DNA of 61,315 nucleotides from an uncultured Clostridia bacterium (GTDB lineage: Bacteria; Bacillota; Clostridia; Oscillospirales; CAG-272). The DNA is taken from assembly GCA_904502015.1 (NCBI GenBank), contig CAJGEA010000001.1, positions 1-61,315 on the forward strand, written 5' to 3'. The notes beneath the pieces were generated by a model. That model saw only the letters and a program-made list of their open reading frames with translations, did not search any database and was not told the origin of the DNA. This document shows positions 8,162-18,360 of this stretch, one piece after another; positions within the stretch are counted from its first letter, which is position 1; every line of letters starts with the position of its first letter. A program made the translations under genes and the position numbers.

Positions 8162-9001
8162 ATGAAGACACGAATCCTAACGGGCATTGTCGCCTTTCTG
8201 GTTTTTCTGCCGTTCTTGATTTTTTCCGAAACCATCGCGTTCCCCATCGCCATGTTTATTTGCGCCGTCATCTCTACGTTTGAGATGATGCGATGCATCG
8301 GCGTCCATAAAAATCTGTGGCTCACCCTGCCGCTGTATGCTGTTGCCGCCGCCTCGCCCATTATGATGCGACTCGTGGGGGCGGAGAGTTACCTGCCCGT
8401 GGCGATAGCAGTCGTTCTTCTGCTCATGCTGTACGCGCTGTCCGTGACGGTATTTTCTCACGGAAAGTTGAACATTTTGCAGTCCTCAACGGCGCTTACG
8501 GTGGGGCTCTACATCATCGCGGGATTTACCGCTATGGTGTACCTGCATGATTTCCACGAGGGTGGCAAATACTTGTACTTGCTTTCATTTATCGGCGCGT
8601 GGGTGACCGATTCTTTTGCCTATTTTGCGGGACGTCTGTTCGGCCGTCACAAGCTTATTCCCGATGTCAGCCCCAAGAAAACGGTTGAAGGAAGCATCGG
8701 CGGTATGCTGTTCTGCGTGGCGGCGTTCGTTGGCTTTGCATTCCTCTACAACGCCCTTTGGCGCGGAGAGGGAACGGCACTTCCCGTTTGGCTCATGGCT
8801 GTGATCGGCCTTCTCACCTCCATCGTATCGCAGGTGGGCGACCTCGCCATGTCGGTCATCAAGCGCCAGTTCGGCATTAAGGATTACGGAAAAATTTTCC
8901 CCGGTCACGGTGGATTTCTTGATCGTTTCGACTCGGTGCTGGCCGTTGCCGTGGTGCTGGCGGTCGCCTTTGGCATTGCGACGGGATTTGCTATTTTGTA
9001 A
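8162..9001 (+). CDS. cdsA: Phosphatidate cytidylyltransferase
   Basis: A 279-residue integral membrane enzyme making CDP-diacylglycerol from phosphatidic acid and CTP. Seen: many hydrophobic helices and the CDP-DAG synthase signature around residues 231-258 (SVIKRQFGIKDYGKIFPGHG followed by GFLDRFD). The true start is ATG 8162, after AGAAGGT; a longer reading frame upstream overlaps uppS and is spurious. Confidence 0.95.
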   Translation: MKTRILTGIVAFLVFLPFLIFSETIAFPIAMFICAVISTFEMMRCIGVHKNLWLTLPLYAVAAASPIMMRLVGAESYLPVAIAVVLLLMLYALSVTVFSHGKLNILQSSTALTVGLYIIAGFTAMVYLHDFHEGGKYLYLLSFIGAWVTDSFAYFAGRLFGRHKLIPDVSPKKTVEGSIGGMLFCVAAFVGFAFLYNALWRGEGTALPVWLMAVIGLLTSIVSQVGDLAMSVIKRQFGIKDYGKIFPGHGGFLDRFDSVLAVAVVLAVAFGIATGFAIL

Positions 9002-9016
9002 TCAGAGAGGGAAATC

Positions 9017-10195
9017 ATGAAACATTCCTATCCCGATTTTATCGTTCTTGGCTCGACAGGATCGGTTGGTGAGCAGGCTATGGACGTAGCGCGTGCCCAC
9101 GGCATCCGTGTACGCGGTATCTCTGCCCATCGGAGCGTGGACACCGTGGAGGCACAAGTGCGCCGCCATCTGCCCGATTTCGCCGTTTTGACCGACGAGC
9201 ATGCTGCCCGTGATCTCCGCGCTCGCCTTGCCGATACCTCGGTACGGGTTCTTTCGGGCTTTGAGGGGATCACCGAAATGCTCCATACCGTCCGCGTGGA
9301 TAACCCCCTTGGCCTCACCGTGGAGAATTCCATTTTGGGTCAAGCGGGACTTTTACCCACGCTGGAAACCCTGCGCGCGGGGCACAAGCTCGCTTTGGCC
9401 AATAAGGAGTCCCTTGTCGTAGGTGGCGAGATCGTCATGTCCCTTGCGCGTGAGCGAGGCGTGGATATTCTGCCCGTGGACAGCGAGCATTGCGCCATAT
9501 TCCAATGCCTGCGCGCCGGTCGCCGTGAGGAGATCAAGCGCATCCTGCTGACCGCTTCGGGCGGTCCGTTCTACGGCTATACCAAGGAACAGCTTGAGTC
9601 TGTTACCAAGGCGCAGACACTCAACCACCCCACGTGGAAGATGGGGGCCAAGATCACGGTGGACAGTGCCACCCTGATGAACAAGGGCTTTGAGGTCATT
9701 GAGGCGGTACATCTCTTCGGTGTCAGTGCCGAGCAGGTCAAGGTTGTGGTGCATCGGGAGAGCATGATTCATTCTATGGTGGAATATATTGACCATAGTA
9801 TCATTGCCCAGCTCTCCATGCCCGATATGCGCCATTGCGTGCAGTACGCCCTGACACACCCCAATCGTACCGATGCGGGCGATACCCTGCAGGAGACCGA
9901 TCTCTTTTCCATTGGCAAGCTGACCTTCTCACCGCCCGACGGCGAGGTATTTCCTCTGCTCCCTCTGGCCGTGGATTGCATTTCGCAGGGCGGTGCACTT
10001 CCCGCCGTACTCAATGCCGCCAACGAGGAGGTCGTGGCCGCATTTCTGTCCGAGCGGATCCGTTTCTGTGAGATCGCCGAGTACGTAGAGCGAACCGTTG
10101 AAGATCTGCGCCGTACCTCGTCGTGGCACACATACGAGGAGATTCTGACGGCTGACATGCTGGCCCGCGAGACCGCGCAACGCTACATGGCGTAA
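9017..10195 (+). CDS. dxr: 1-deoxy-D-xylulose 5-phosphate reductoisomerase
   Basis: A 392-residue NADPH-dependent enzyme, the first committed step of the MEP isoprenoid pathway. Seen: the nucleotide-binding GSTGSVG at residues 12-18, the metal-binding LPVDSEHCAIFQCL near 152-165, ASGGPFYGYTKE and the substrate-binding HPTWKMGAKITVDSATLMNK. Its neighbours ispG (same pathway) and uppS (pathway consumer) fit. Start ATG 9017 follows AGAGAGGG. Confidence 0.97.
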   Translation: MKHSYPDFIVLGSTGSVGEQAMDVARAHGIRVRGISAHRSVDTVEAQVRRHLPDFAVLTDEHAARDLRARLADTSVRVLSGFEGITEMLHTVRVDNPLGLTVENSILGQAGLLPTLETLRAGHKLALANKESLVVGGEIVMSLARERGVDILPVDSEHCAIFQCLRAGRREEIKRILLTASGGPFYGYTKEQLESVTKAQTLNHPTWKMGAKITVDSATLMNKGFEVIEAVHLFGVSAEQVKVVVHRESMIHSMVEYIDHSIIAQLSMPDMRHCVQYALTHPNRTDAGDTLQETDLFSIGKLTFSPPDGEVFPLLPLAVDCISQGGALPAVLNAANEEVVAAFLSERIRFCEIAEYVERTVEDLRRTSSWHTYEEILTADMLARETAQRYMA

Positions 10196-10248
10196 ATACC
10201 GCCATCATTCCGCATTTTTACAACCGATTTCGGAGGTAACCGTATTCC

Positions 10249-11313
10249 ATGAGTGGATTTTTCAGCTTTTTCCTATACCTGTTTCTCACGTTCTTCCTGC
10301 TTGGCATTCTGATCTTCGTACACGAGCTGGGACATTATCTCACGGCGCGCGCGTGCGGCGTCACCATACACGAGTTTGCCATCGGCATGGGCAAGCGTCT
10401 CGGCGGCTTTACGTCGAAGAAAACGGGTATCATGTATTCCTTCCGTATTCTGCCCGTGGGCGGCTACGTGGCTATGGCGGGCGAGGACGACGAGGTGGAC
10501 GATCCCAACGCCTTTAATAAAAAGAACGTATGGCAGAGAATGCTTATTCTGGTCGCGGGCGCGGGCATGAACGTGCTGACGGGCTTTCTCGCCATGCTCA
10601 TCCTTACAACAGGTATGACTCTTTCGGGCTACAAGATGCCCTCGACCCAGATCGGCGAGTTTGAGGAAGCCGCATCCAGCTACGCCAGCGGTCTTGAACT
10701 GGGCGACGTTGTTCTGAGTGTGGATGGTACGCGTGTGCATACGGGGTACGATCTCTCCTACGAGATCATGAACCAAGGCTACGAGCCCATTGATGTGGTA
10801 GTTCTTCGTGACGGAAATAAAATTCTCGTCCCCGACGTGGTTTTCCCCACGGGAGAATCCGAGGGAGTCATGTTCGGCGGCATGGATTTCCGTGTCGTTG
10901 CGCTGGATCATACCGTTGGAAACGTCCTCAAGGTCACGTTGTTCCGTTCCACGTCCGCCATCAAAATGGTATTCGACTCCATCGGCGGTATCATTTCGGG
11001 GCGGTATAGCCTCAAGAGTATGTCGGGCCCCATTGGCGTCAGCAGTGCCGTATCTGAGGTGGCTACCCAGCCCATGGCGGTTTGGAACATTATGTACTTG
11101 TTCGCGCTGATCGCTATGAATCTGGGCGTAATGAACCTCTTGCCCATCCCCGCGCTGGATGGAGGTCGATTGTTCTTCCGTTTTATCGAGGTATTACGAT
11201 TCGGTAAGCCCGTGAAGCCCGAGATTGAGGCAAGAATTCACGGTGCCGGCATGGCGCTTCTGCTCTTGTTCACCGCCGTGATCGCACTGAAGGATGTTTT
11301 CGTTATGCTTTGA
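10249..11313 (+). CDS. rseP: Site-2 intramembrane zinc metalloprotease RseP/RasP
   Basis: A 354-residue membrane protease that cuts membrane-spanning substrates such as anti-sigma factors and signal peptide remnants. Seen: HELGH zinc motif at residues 25-29 in the first membrane helix, a PDZ domain at about 130-200, and the second active-site motif NLLPIPALDGGRLFF near 295-309. A GGAGGT site precedes ATG 10249. The substrate in this organism is unknown. Confidence 0.95.
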   Translation: MSGFFSFFLYLFLTFFLLGILIFVHELGHYLTARACGVTIHEFAIGMGKRLGGFTSKKTGIMYSFRILPVGGYVAMAGEDDEVDDPNAFNKKNVWQRMLILVAGAGMNVLTGFLAMLILTTGMTLSGYKMPSTQIGEFEEAASSYASGLELGDVVLSVDGTRVHTGYDLSYEIMNQGYEPIDVVVLRDGNKILVPDVVFPTGESEGVMFGGMDFRVVALDHTVGNVLKVTLFRSTSAIKMVFDSIGGIISGRYSLKSMSGPIGVSSAVSEVATQPMAVWNIMYLFALIAMNLGVMNLLPIPALDGGRLFFRFIEVLRFGKPVKPEIEARIHGAGMALLLLFTAVIALKDVFVML

Positions 11314-11330
11314 GAAAGGTTCGGTACGCT

Positions 11331-12413
11331 ATGAACTATAATGATATTCGCCGAGTAGCCCGCGAGGTGTCGATCGGCCGTGTTAAGATTGGCGGCCAAA
11401 ATCCCCTCGCTATCCAATCCATGACCAATACCGATACCCACGACGCCGCCGCAACCATCGCGCAGATCCGTGAGCTTGCCGCGGCGGGGTGTGACATTGT
11501 CCGCATTACCGTGCCCGATCTCGAGGCGGCGCAAACCATTCTGGCCATCAAGGAGGCGGGAATTACTACCCCCATTGTGGCAGACATTCATTTTGACTAC
11601 CGCGTGGCGCTCAAATGCGCTGAGTACGGTGTGGATAAGATTCGCATCAATCCGGGTAACATCGGAGACGACGAGCGCGTGCGCACCGTTGCCAATGCCT
11701 GCCGCACGAGGGGGATTCCTATTCGTATCGGTGTCAACAGCGGCTCACTTGAAAAGCATATTTTAGAGAAATACGGTTCGCCAACCCCGGAGGCGCTTTG
11801 CGAAAGCGGACTTTACCATGCCGCCTTACTGGAAAAATACGACTTCGAGGATATCGTCATTTCCATCAAGGCATCCAACGTCCCCTCCATGATCGCCGCC
11901 AACCGCGTGCTGGCCGCGCGGTGCGACTACCCCCTCCACCTTGGTGTTACCGAGGCGGGCGGTGCCGAGATGGGACTTGTCAAGAGTGCCGCAGGCATCG
12001 GATCACTCCTCTGTGACGGTATCGGTGACACCTTCCGTGTGTCCCTGACCGCCGATCCCGTAAAGGAAGTGGCCGCCGCGCGAAAAATTCTAAACGCCAT
12101 TGGCGTGGAAGGGCAGTGCGGCCTTCAGATCGTATCTTGTCCCACCTGCGGACGCACCAAGATCGACCTGATCGCGCTTGCCGAGCAGTTTGAAGCGGCT
12201 GTTAAAACCGAGGGGCTCGACCAACTTCCCGTAAAGGTTGCCCTGATGGGATGCGTGGTCAACGGCCCCGGCGAGGCGCGGGAATGTGATTTCGGCATCG
12301 CGGGCGGGAAGGGCGAGGCCGTCCTCTTTGAAAAAGGACAGGTTATTGCCAAGATCGGTCAGGATGCCATTATCCCCTCGTTGATTACCAAATTAAAGCA
12401 ATACCAAGTATAA
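11331..12413 (+). CDS. ispG: 4-hydroxy-3-methylbut-2-en-1-yl diphosphate synthase
   Basis: A 360-residue iron-sulfur enzyme acting late in the MEP pathway. Seen: GGQNPLAIQSMTNTDTHD near the N-terminus (TIM barrel), and the 4Fe-4S ligands CPTC at about 270-273 plus the Cys of MGCVVNGPGEARE near 307. ATG 11331 is preferred; a TTG overlapping the rseP stop at 11310 is a poorer candidate because GAAAGG (11313-11318) sits downstream of it. It is immediately behind rseP and likely the last gene before polC. Confidence 0.96.
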   Translation: MNYNDIRRVAREVSIGRVKIGGQNPLAIQSMTNTDTHDAAATIAQIRELAAAGCDIVRITVPDLEAAQTILAIKEAGITTPIVADIHFDYRVALKCAEYGVDKIRINPGNIGDDERVRTVANACRTRGIPIRIGVNSGSLEKHILEKYGSPTPEALCESGLYHAALLEKYDFEDIVISIKASNVPSMIAANRVLAARCDYPLHLGVTEAGGAEMGLVKSAAGIGSLLCDGIGDTFRVSLTADPVKEVAAARKILNAIGVEGQCGLQIVSCPTCGRTKIDLIALAEQFEAAVKTEGLDQLPVKVALMGCVVNGPGEARECDFGIAGGKGEAVLFEKGQVIAKIGQDAIIPSLITKLKQYQV

Positions 12414-12440
12414 AACATAGAAAAAATAAAGATGTAAAAA

Positions 12441-12498
12441 GCGCCCCAACATGGAATGTGTTGTCCGCACGGCTTTCGTACAGCGTGCGGCGGGGTGC
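12441..12498 (+). promoter_or_regulatory. Two-part stem in the ispG-polC intergenic region
   Basis: GCGCCCC (12441-12447) can pair with GGGGTGC (12492-12498, one G-U), enclosing CCGCACG (12465-12471) paired with CGTGCGG (12484-12490). The structure ends 2 nt before the AAGGAG ribosome site of polC, so it could influence polC translation. No U-tract follows, so it is not a normal terminator. Confidence 0.4.
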
Positions 12499-12509
12499 AA
12501 GGAGAAAAA

Positions 12510-15500
12510 ATGAAGACTTTGCTTGAGATCATCCACAAATATACCCCCGATGAGGACACGCGCGCCCTGCTGGAAACCGCGCAAAATCCCCGTATCAGTG
12601 CCGACAAGGAACAACGCGCTCTTCGCATCGAGGTGGATTTTCCTACCCTCGTGGAGAAAGACACGCTGTACCGCATCGAATCCGAGATTGCGGAGGCGTA
12701 TGGGCTGAACTATGTAAAATTTCTGCCGCATTACCCCCCCGAGCTGTTTTCCGCCGACTACGTCCCCGAGCTTCTCAAGGAGACCGAGCGCGTCGGCATC
12801 GTGGCGCGGGGCTTTTTCCGCACCTACCGTCACCGCTTGGACTTGGAGAGCGGTCAGCTTGCCATTGAAATTCCCTTTATTCAGGAGGGAATTATGCTCC
12901 TCGTCAACGCTCGTACACCCGATATCATGGGACGAATCATTAAGAGTGAGTTTGGTCTGGATATCGCTGTGTCGGTGGATAACAGCGAGGATCTGCAGGA
13001 TACCTACGCTACCCGTATGCAGGAGCGTATGGAGCTGCTTGACCGCAACATTTTGGAGGCCAGCCGCAACTATGACCGCGCGGTTTCCCAGCGAAATGCC
13101 GAAGGCGCATCGAACGCCGGGGATGCAAAACCCGACGAAATCAACATACTTCCTCGTGTGCAGACCTTGTTCGGGGAAGAGAAGGGCGCGGCTCATACCC
13201 CTGTGGTGCAGGACGGTAAGGTCAGAATCGGTTACATGACCTTTGATATCTCCGCCCCCGAGTACGCCATTGGCGGTGAGTTTGATATCGTCCCAACGCC
13301 CCTCTCCGCCATTGACCGCCCCCAGCGCAATCTCGTGATTCTCGGTGAGGTGTTTGGCTTTACCATGGAGGCGACCCGTGCGGGGGATAAATTCAATATT
13401 ACGTTTAACCTGACCGATAACTCCGCCTCCATCGAGGCGCGTTGCAATGGTCTGCTTCCCGATGACGCAAACGCTATCAAGGCGGTCGCGTCGAACGGCA
13501 GTGTTCTGGCTCTCCGTGGCTACTGCAAGCGCGAAATGCGCCGCGATCGCACCGAGGGTCCGGATCTGCTTTTCTACCACAACGCCATTGCTAAGATTAA
13601 AAAGGAAAGCCGCCGTGACGATGCCCCCGTCAAGCGCGTGGAGCTTCACCTACACACCCAAATGTCCACGATGGATGCCATCATCCCCCCGTCGGATGTG
13701 GTGAAGCAGGCGAACAAGTGGGGGCACCCCGCCGTGGCCATTACCGACCACGGTAACGTGCAGGCGTATCAGGATGCTATGCTCACCGCAGAAAAAATCG
13801 GTCAGAAGGTAATCTGGGGCATGGAGGCATACTTTGTTAATAACACCGCCGGCGCTCTGTACGGCGCTTGTGACCAGCCCATCAACGGTGAAGCCGTTGT
13901 TTTTGACCTTGAAACCACAGGAAAATCAAGTCAAAATGACCGCATAACCGAAATCGGTGCGGTACGCATTAAAAACGGCAAGATATTGGAATCGTTCAAT
14001 ACCTTTGTTGACCCCGAAATGCCCATTCCTTCAGAAATAACTGAGCTGACGGGTATCAGCGACGACATGGTTCGGGGCGCACCCAAGGAGGCCGAAGCGC
14101 TGGATGCCTTCTTCCGATTCCTCGGCAAGTACGATAACGGTGCAGAGGTGCTCCTGATCGCGCACAACGCCGACTTTGATACGGGCTTCATCCGCGCCGC
14201 CGCATCACGTACGGGGCGGGAATTTAACAACCCCTATCTGGACACGCTGGCGCTCTCTCGCTTCATGCTGCCCGATCTCAAGAAGCACAAGCTGGATAGC
14301 CTTGCCGACCATTACGGACTGGGAGATTTCAACCATCACCGTGCCTCGGATGATGCCGAAATACTCGCGCAGATCTTCTTCCGCATGACGCGTGAGCTGG
14401 ACGAGCAGGATATCCGTACCTTTGATAAATTGACCGCCCAAATGGCAGAGCGCACCGATCCCTTGAAGCTCCATCCCTATCATCAAGTGCTGCTGGTCAA
14501 AAATAAGATCGGACTAAAGAATCTTTACAAGCTGGTTTCTTACAGCTATCTCAAATACTACAAAAAGAACCCCCGTGTGCCCAAGACCGAGCTGGAAAAG
14601 CACCGTGAGGGCCTGATCGTGGGCGCGGCCTGCGAGGCTGGCGAGCTGATGCGCGCCATCATCGACAACAAGCCCGAGGCCGAGATCGAGGAAATTGCCA
14701 AGTTCTACGACTATCTGGAGATCCAACCCATCGTCAACAACCGTTTCCTGATCACAGACGGTAAGGCGAAGGACGATGAGGATCTTCGCAACCTCAACCG
14801 CCGTGTTGTAGCGCTGGGCGATAAGCTAGGCATTCCCGTTTGCGCGACCTGCGACGCCCATTTCATGAATCCCGAGGACGATATTTACCGTCAGATTCTC
14901 CAAGCGGGCATGAAGTTCTCGGACTACGATAAGGAGTCGGGACTGTACTACCGCACCACCGAGGAAATGCTGGAGGAGTTTGCCTATCTCGGTGAAGAAA
15001 AGGCGTTTGAAGTGGTGGTGACCAACACCAATAAGATCGCCGATATGATTGAGCCCGATATCCGTCCGTTCCCCAAGGGAACGTTCAACCCTCACATGGA
15101 CGGCGCCGACGAGGATCTGGAGCGCATCTGCTACGAAACCGCCAAGTCGCGCTACGGCGATCCTCTGCCTGCCGTGGTGGCCGACCGACTGGAAAGGGAG
15201 CTGCCCTCCATCATCAAAAACGGCTTTGCCGTCCTTTATATGATCGCACAAAAGCTGGTGGCCTACTCCGAGAGCCAAGGCTACCTCGTGGGCTCCCGTG
15301 GCTCGGTGGGCTCATCGGTGGTTGCATCGCTGGCAGGCATCTCCGAGGTTAATCCCTTGCCGCCCCACTACTGGTGTCCCGATTGCAAGTACTCCGACTT
15401 TGAAACCGCGAAGGAACTCAAAGTGTATTCGGGTTTCGACCTGCCCGACAAGAACTGCCCCGTCTGTGGCCGCAAGCTCAATTATGACGGCCACGACATT

Positions 15501-17096
15501 CCCTTTGAAACCTTCCTTGGTTTCTACGGCGACAAATCCCCCGATATCGACCTGAACTTCTCGGGCGAGGTACAGGGACGAGTCCATAAATACACCGAGG
15601 AGCTGTTCGGCGCCGAAAACGTGTTCCGTGCCGGTACCATCGGCGGTCTGGCGGACAAAACGGCCTACGGATTCGTCATGAAGTACATGGAGGGGAAGGG
15701 GATCAGCGTCAATCGCGCCGAGATCAACCGCCTGACCGCCCGTTGCATGGGCGTCAAGCGAACGACGGGACAACATCCCGGCGGCATCGTCGTTGTGCCC
15801 AAAGAGTATGAAATCTATGATTTCTGCCCCGTCCAGCACCCGGCGGACGATCCCAACTCTGACATTGTGACCACTCATTTCACCTTTGAATATCTCCACG
15901 ATACCCTCCTCAAGCTGGACGAGCTGGGACACGATATGCCAACCAAGTATAAATACCTTGAGAAGTATTCCAACACCTCGGTGCTGGACGTTCCCATGAA
16001 TGACCGCTCCATCTACGATCTCTTCTTGGGTACCGAGCCTCTGGGCGCGTCCCCCGAGGAGATCGGCTGTCCCCTTGGTACACTCGGTCTGCCCGAACTT
16101 GGCACGAACTTCGTAGTCAAGATGCTTCAGGAATGTAAGCCCCAGTCCTTCTCCGACCTGCTCCAGATCTCGGGTCTGTCGCACGGCACTGACGTGTGGA
16201 CCGGCAACGCGCAGGAGCTGATCAAGGCAGGTACTTGTACCATTTCTGAGGTTATCGGTACGCGCGACGATATCATGCTCACCCTCATCCGCTACGGCGT
16301 GGAAAAATCCCACGCATTCAAGATCATGGAAATGGTGCGTAAAGGTAAGGGACTGACTCCCGAATTTGAGCAGGAAATGATCGATGCGGGCGTTCCTGAT
16401 TGGTACATCGCCTCGTGTAAGAAGATCAAGTACATGTTCCCCAAGGCGCACGCCGCCGCCTACGATATGTCGGCCATTCGTCTCGGATGGTACAAGGTGC
16501 ATATCCCGCTCGCATTCTACTGCGCCATGTTTACCGTCAAGCCCCTGGGCTTTGACGGCGCGCTGGTTATGAAGGGTAAGCGTGCCGTAGCGGATTACAT
16601 CGCGGATATCAACAAGCGCGCGGATAAGGATAAAAAGTCGGTGTCTCCCAAAGAGCTGCAAAGCCTTCCCGTTCTGCAGCTCATCAACGAGGCGTTTGCG
16701 CGCGGTATCAAATTCCTGCCCGTGGATCTGGAAAAGTCCAGCGACGTGGAGTATCTCCCCGAGGACGGCAAGATTCGGATGCCCTTTTCGGCCTTTGACG
16801 GTGTCGGTGAGAACGCCGCTGCTAATATCGTCGCCGCGCGTGCGGAGTCGCCGATCTTCTCGGTGGAGGATCTGCGTACCCGCGCCAAGCTCACCACTGC
16901 CGTAATCGATATTCTTCGTGCCAACGGCGTTTTGGACGGATTAAACGAAACCGATCAGCTTACCATGAATTTTGGTCTGGAGCCTGTTCACGCGCCGACA
17001 CCTGCCGCATCCGCCCCAAAAGAAAAAGCCGCCAAAACCGCTGTGGCTACCGACGAAGGTGACGACGACGGAACTGTTCAAATCAGTATGTTCTGA
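12510..17096 (+). CDS. polC: DNA polymerase III PolC-type alpha subunit
   Basis: A 1528-residue replicative polymerase with built-in 3'-5' proofreading, the low-GC Gram-positive type (about 1437 residues in Bacillus subtilis). Domains seen in order: N-terminal domain, OB fold (about 240-360), first half of the PHP domain with VELHLHTQMSTMDA near 376, inserted DnaQ-like exonuclease starting VVFDLETTGKSSQNDRITE near 460, second PHP half, the polymerase core with PDIDLNFSGEVQGRVHKY near 1010, and the PolC zinc-binding cluster CPDC...CPVC near 956-988. ATG 12510 follows AAGGAG. The last 40 residues are a low-complexity Ala/Lys/Asp tail. Confidence 0.97.
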   Translation: MKTLLEIIHKYTPDEDTRALLETAQNPRISADKEQRALRIEVDFPTLVEKDTLYRIESEIAEAYGLNYVKFLPHYPPELFSADYVPELLKETERVGIVARGFFRTYRHRLDLESGQLAIEIPFIQEGIMLLVNARTPDIMGRIIKSEFGLDIAVSVDNSEDLQDTYATRMQERMELLDRNILEASRNYDRAVSQRNAEGASNAGDAKPDEINILPRVQTLFGEEKGAAHTPVVQDGKVRIGYMTFDISAPEYAIGGEFDIVPTPLSAIDRPQRNLVILGEVFGFTMEATRAGDKFNITFNLTDNSASIEARCNGLLPDDANAIKAVASNGSVLALRGYCKREMRRDRTEGPDLLFYHNAIAKIKKESRRDDAPVKRVELHLHTQMSTMDAIIPPSDVVKQANKWGHPAVAITDHGNVQAYQDAMLTAEKIGQKVIWGMEAYFVNNTAGALYGACDQPINGEAVVFDLETTGKSSQNDRITEIGAVRIKNGKILESFNTFVDPEMPIPSEITELTGISDDMVRGAPKEAEALDAFFRFLGKYDNGAEVLLIAHNADFDTGFIRAAASRTGREFNNPYLDTLALSRFMLPDLKKHKLDSLADHYGLGDFNHHRASDDAEILAQIFFRMTRELDEQDIRTFDKLTAQMAERTDPLKLHPYHQVLLVKNKIGLKNLYKLVSYSYLKYYKKNPRVPKTELEKHREGLIVGAACEAGELMRAIIDNKPEAEIEEIAKFYDYLEIQPIVNNRFLITDGKAKDDEDLRNLNRRVVALGDKLGIPVCATCDAHFMNPEDDIYRQILQAGMKFSDYDKESGLYYRTTEEMLEEFAYLGEEKAFEVVVTNTNKIADMIEPDIRPFPKGTFNPHMDGADEDLERICYETAKSRYGDPLPAVVADRLERELPSIIKNGFAVLYMIAQKLVAYSESQGYLVGSRGSVGSSVVASLAGISEVNPLPPHYWCPDCKYSDFETAKELKVYSGFDLPDKNCPVCGRKLNYDGHDIPFETFLGFYGDKSPDIDLNFSGEVQGRVHKYTEELFGAENVFRAGTIGGLADKTAYGFVMKYMEGKGISVNRAEINRLTARCMGVKRTTGQHPGGIVVVPKEYEIYDFCPVQHPADDPNSDIVTTHFTFEYLHDTLLKLDELGHDMPTKYKYLEKYSNTSVLDVPMNDRSIYDLFLGTEPLGASPEEIGCPLGTLGLPELGTNFVVKMLQECKPQSFSDLLQISGLSHGTDVWTGNAQELIKAGTCTISEVIGTRDDIMLTLIRYGVEKSHAFKIMEMVRKGKGLTPEFEQEMIDAGVPDWYIASCKKIKYMFPKAHAAAYDMSAIRLGWYKVHIPLAFYCAMFTVKPLGFDGALVMKGKRAVADYIADINKRADKDKKSVSPKELQSLPVLQLINEAFARGIKFLPVDLEKSSDVEYLPEDGKIRMPFSAFDGVGENAAANIVAARAESPIFSVEDLRTRAKLTTAVIDILRANGVLDGLNETDQLTMNFGLEPVHAPTPAASAPKEKAAKTAVATDEGDDDGTVQISMF

Positions 17097-17112
17097 GAAT
17101 ACGGAGACAATT

Positions 17113-17742
17113 ATGCATATTCCAACCTCCCCCACAACCTACATCGACGTTCTTCCCTTTGAGGACGCTCTCGTCGAAGGACTCAGACCTCACCCCGACT
17201 ATGACGTAAACAAGTGGCTGTACGTTCCCAACCGCTATGATGAATACCGTTACATACTCGGCACGAGAGGGAAGAACCCCCTCATTTGCGTGGGCATTAA
17301 CCCCTCCACCGCCGCCCCCGACAACCTTGATCCCACCTTGAAATCGGCACAGCGCATCGCTCTGGCCAACGGGTACGACAGCTTTCTCATGTTCAACGTG
17401 TACGCCCAGCGCGCCACCCGCCCTGACGATATGGAGCGGGAGCGCAACGAGTGGCTGCACGACGAGAACATGAAGGCCTTTCGTTACCTGCTTTCGCTGG
17501 CAGGCGAGCGTCCTGCCGTGTGGGCGGCGTGGGGAGCAATTATCGAAAAACGCCCCTACCTGTCGGATTGCGTTCATGAGATGGAAGCAATCGGCAGGGA
17601 AGTGGGTGCCACGTGGTACCATGCGGGCCCCCTGTCGGTTAAGGGACATCCCCACCACCCGCTGTATCTCAAAAGCGATACCGTGCTCGAGCCCTTCGAT
17701 ACCAAATCCTATCTCACGTTGATGGCGGCAGCTCGAAAATGA
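17113..17742 (+). CDS. DUF1643 domain-containing protein
   Basis: A 209-residue soluble protein of the DUF1643 family. Seen: the family block CVGINPSTAAPDNLDPTLKS, then FMLFNVYAQRATRPDDM-like residues (here SFLMFNVYAQRATRPDDM) and WAAWGAIIEKRPYL. The family has no established function; its members are often nuclease- or mobile-element-associated in other genomes, but no such context exists here. It follows polC by 16 bp with a GGAG site and is probably co-transcribed with it. Confidence 0.85.
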   Translation: MHIPTSPTTYIDVLPFEDALVEGLRPHPDYDVNKWLYVPNRYDEYRYILGTRGKNPLICVGINPSTAAPDNLDPTLKSAQRIALANGYDSFLMFNVYAQRATRPDDMERERNEWLHDENMKAFRYLLSLAGERPAVWAAWGAIIEKRPYLSDCVHEMEAIGREVGATWYHAGPLSVKGHPHHPLYLKSDTVLEPFDTKSYLTLMAAARK

Positions 17743-17778
17743 TTTTTGCGCTTACGTATAATTTGCCGTCAAAATAAT

Positions 17779-17807
17779 TTGACTAAGAGCGACAGTTGTG
17801 GTATAAT
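17779..17807 (+). promoter_or_regulatory. Promoter of the ruvC operon
   Basis: TTGACT (17779-17784), 17-bp spacer ending TGTGG, TATAAT (17802-17807): near-consensus sigma-A promoter with extended -10, about 30 bp before ruvC. Confidence 0.85.
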
Positions 17808-17837
17808 AAAAAATATATAATGTAAACGGAGGGCAGA

Positions 17838-18335
17838 ATGGTTATACTTGGCATTGACCCCGGGCTGGCAATCGTCGGCTGGGGCGTGATCGACTATCAG
17901 GGCTCGCGCTTTCGCACCCTTGCGTACGGCTCCATTCTCACCCCCGCGGGCATGGAAACGCCTGCGCGGCTGGCCCTCATCCATCGGGAGCTGACCGAGA
18001 TCATCAAGCAGTATAAGCCCGCCCAGATGGCGGTGGAGGAACTGTTTTTCAACACCAACATCACCACCGGTATCCGCGTTGCCGAGGCGCGCGGCGTCAT
18101 CCTCATGACGGGGCAGGAGATGGGGGTAGAGCTGTTTGAATACACTCCTCTGCAAGTCAAACAAGCGGTGGTAGGATACGGCCGCGCCGAGAAAAAGCAG
18201 GTAATCTCTATGGTTACCCGTCTCTTGGGACTCCCAACCCCCCCGAAGCCCGACGATACCGCCGACGCGCTGGCCATTGCCATTTGCCATGCGCACAGCG
18301 GATGCTCACGGCTTGCGAATTACTATAATAAATGA
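17838..18335 (+). CDS. ruvC: Crossover junction endodeoxyribonuclease RuvC
   Basis: A 165-residue Holliday-junction resolvase. Seen: ILGIDPGLAIVGWGVI with the first catalytic Asp at residue 7, the AVEELFFNTN motif (Glu near 68), and the C-terminal KPDDTADALAIAICH acidic pair. Normal length. ruvA and ruvB, often adjacent, are not in this window. A GGAGGG site precedes ATG 17838. The methyltransferase and ECF genes follow in the same direction. Confidence 0.95.
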   Translation: MVILGIDPGLAIVGWGVIDYQGSRFRTLAYGSILTPAGMETPARLALIHRELTEIIKQYKPAQMAVEELFFNTNITTGIRVAEARGVILMTGQEMGVELFEYTPLQVKQAVVGYGRAEKKQVISMVTRLLGLPTPPKPDDTADALAIAICHAHSGCSRLANYYNK

Positions 18336-18360
18336 CCATCCAAAAAGGAGATAGAACGAT

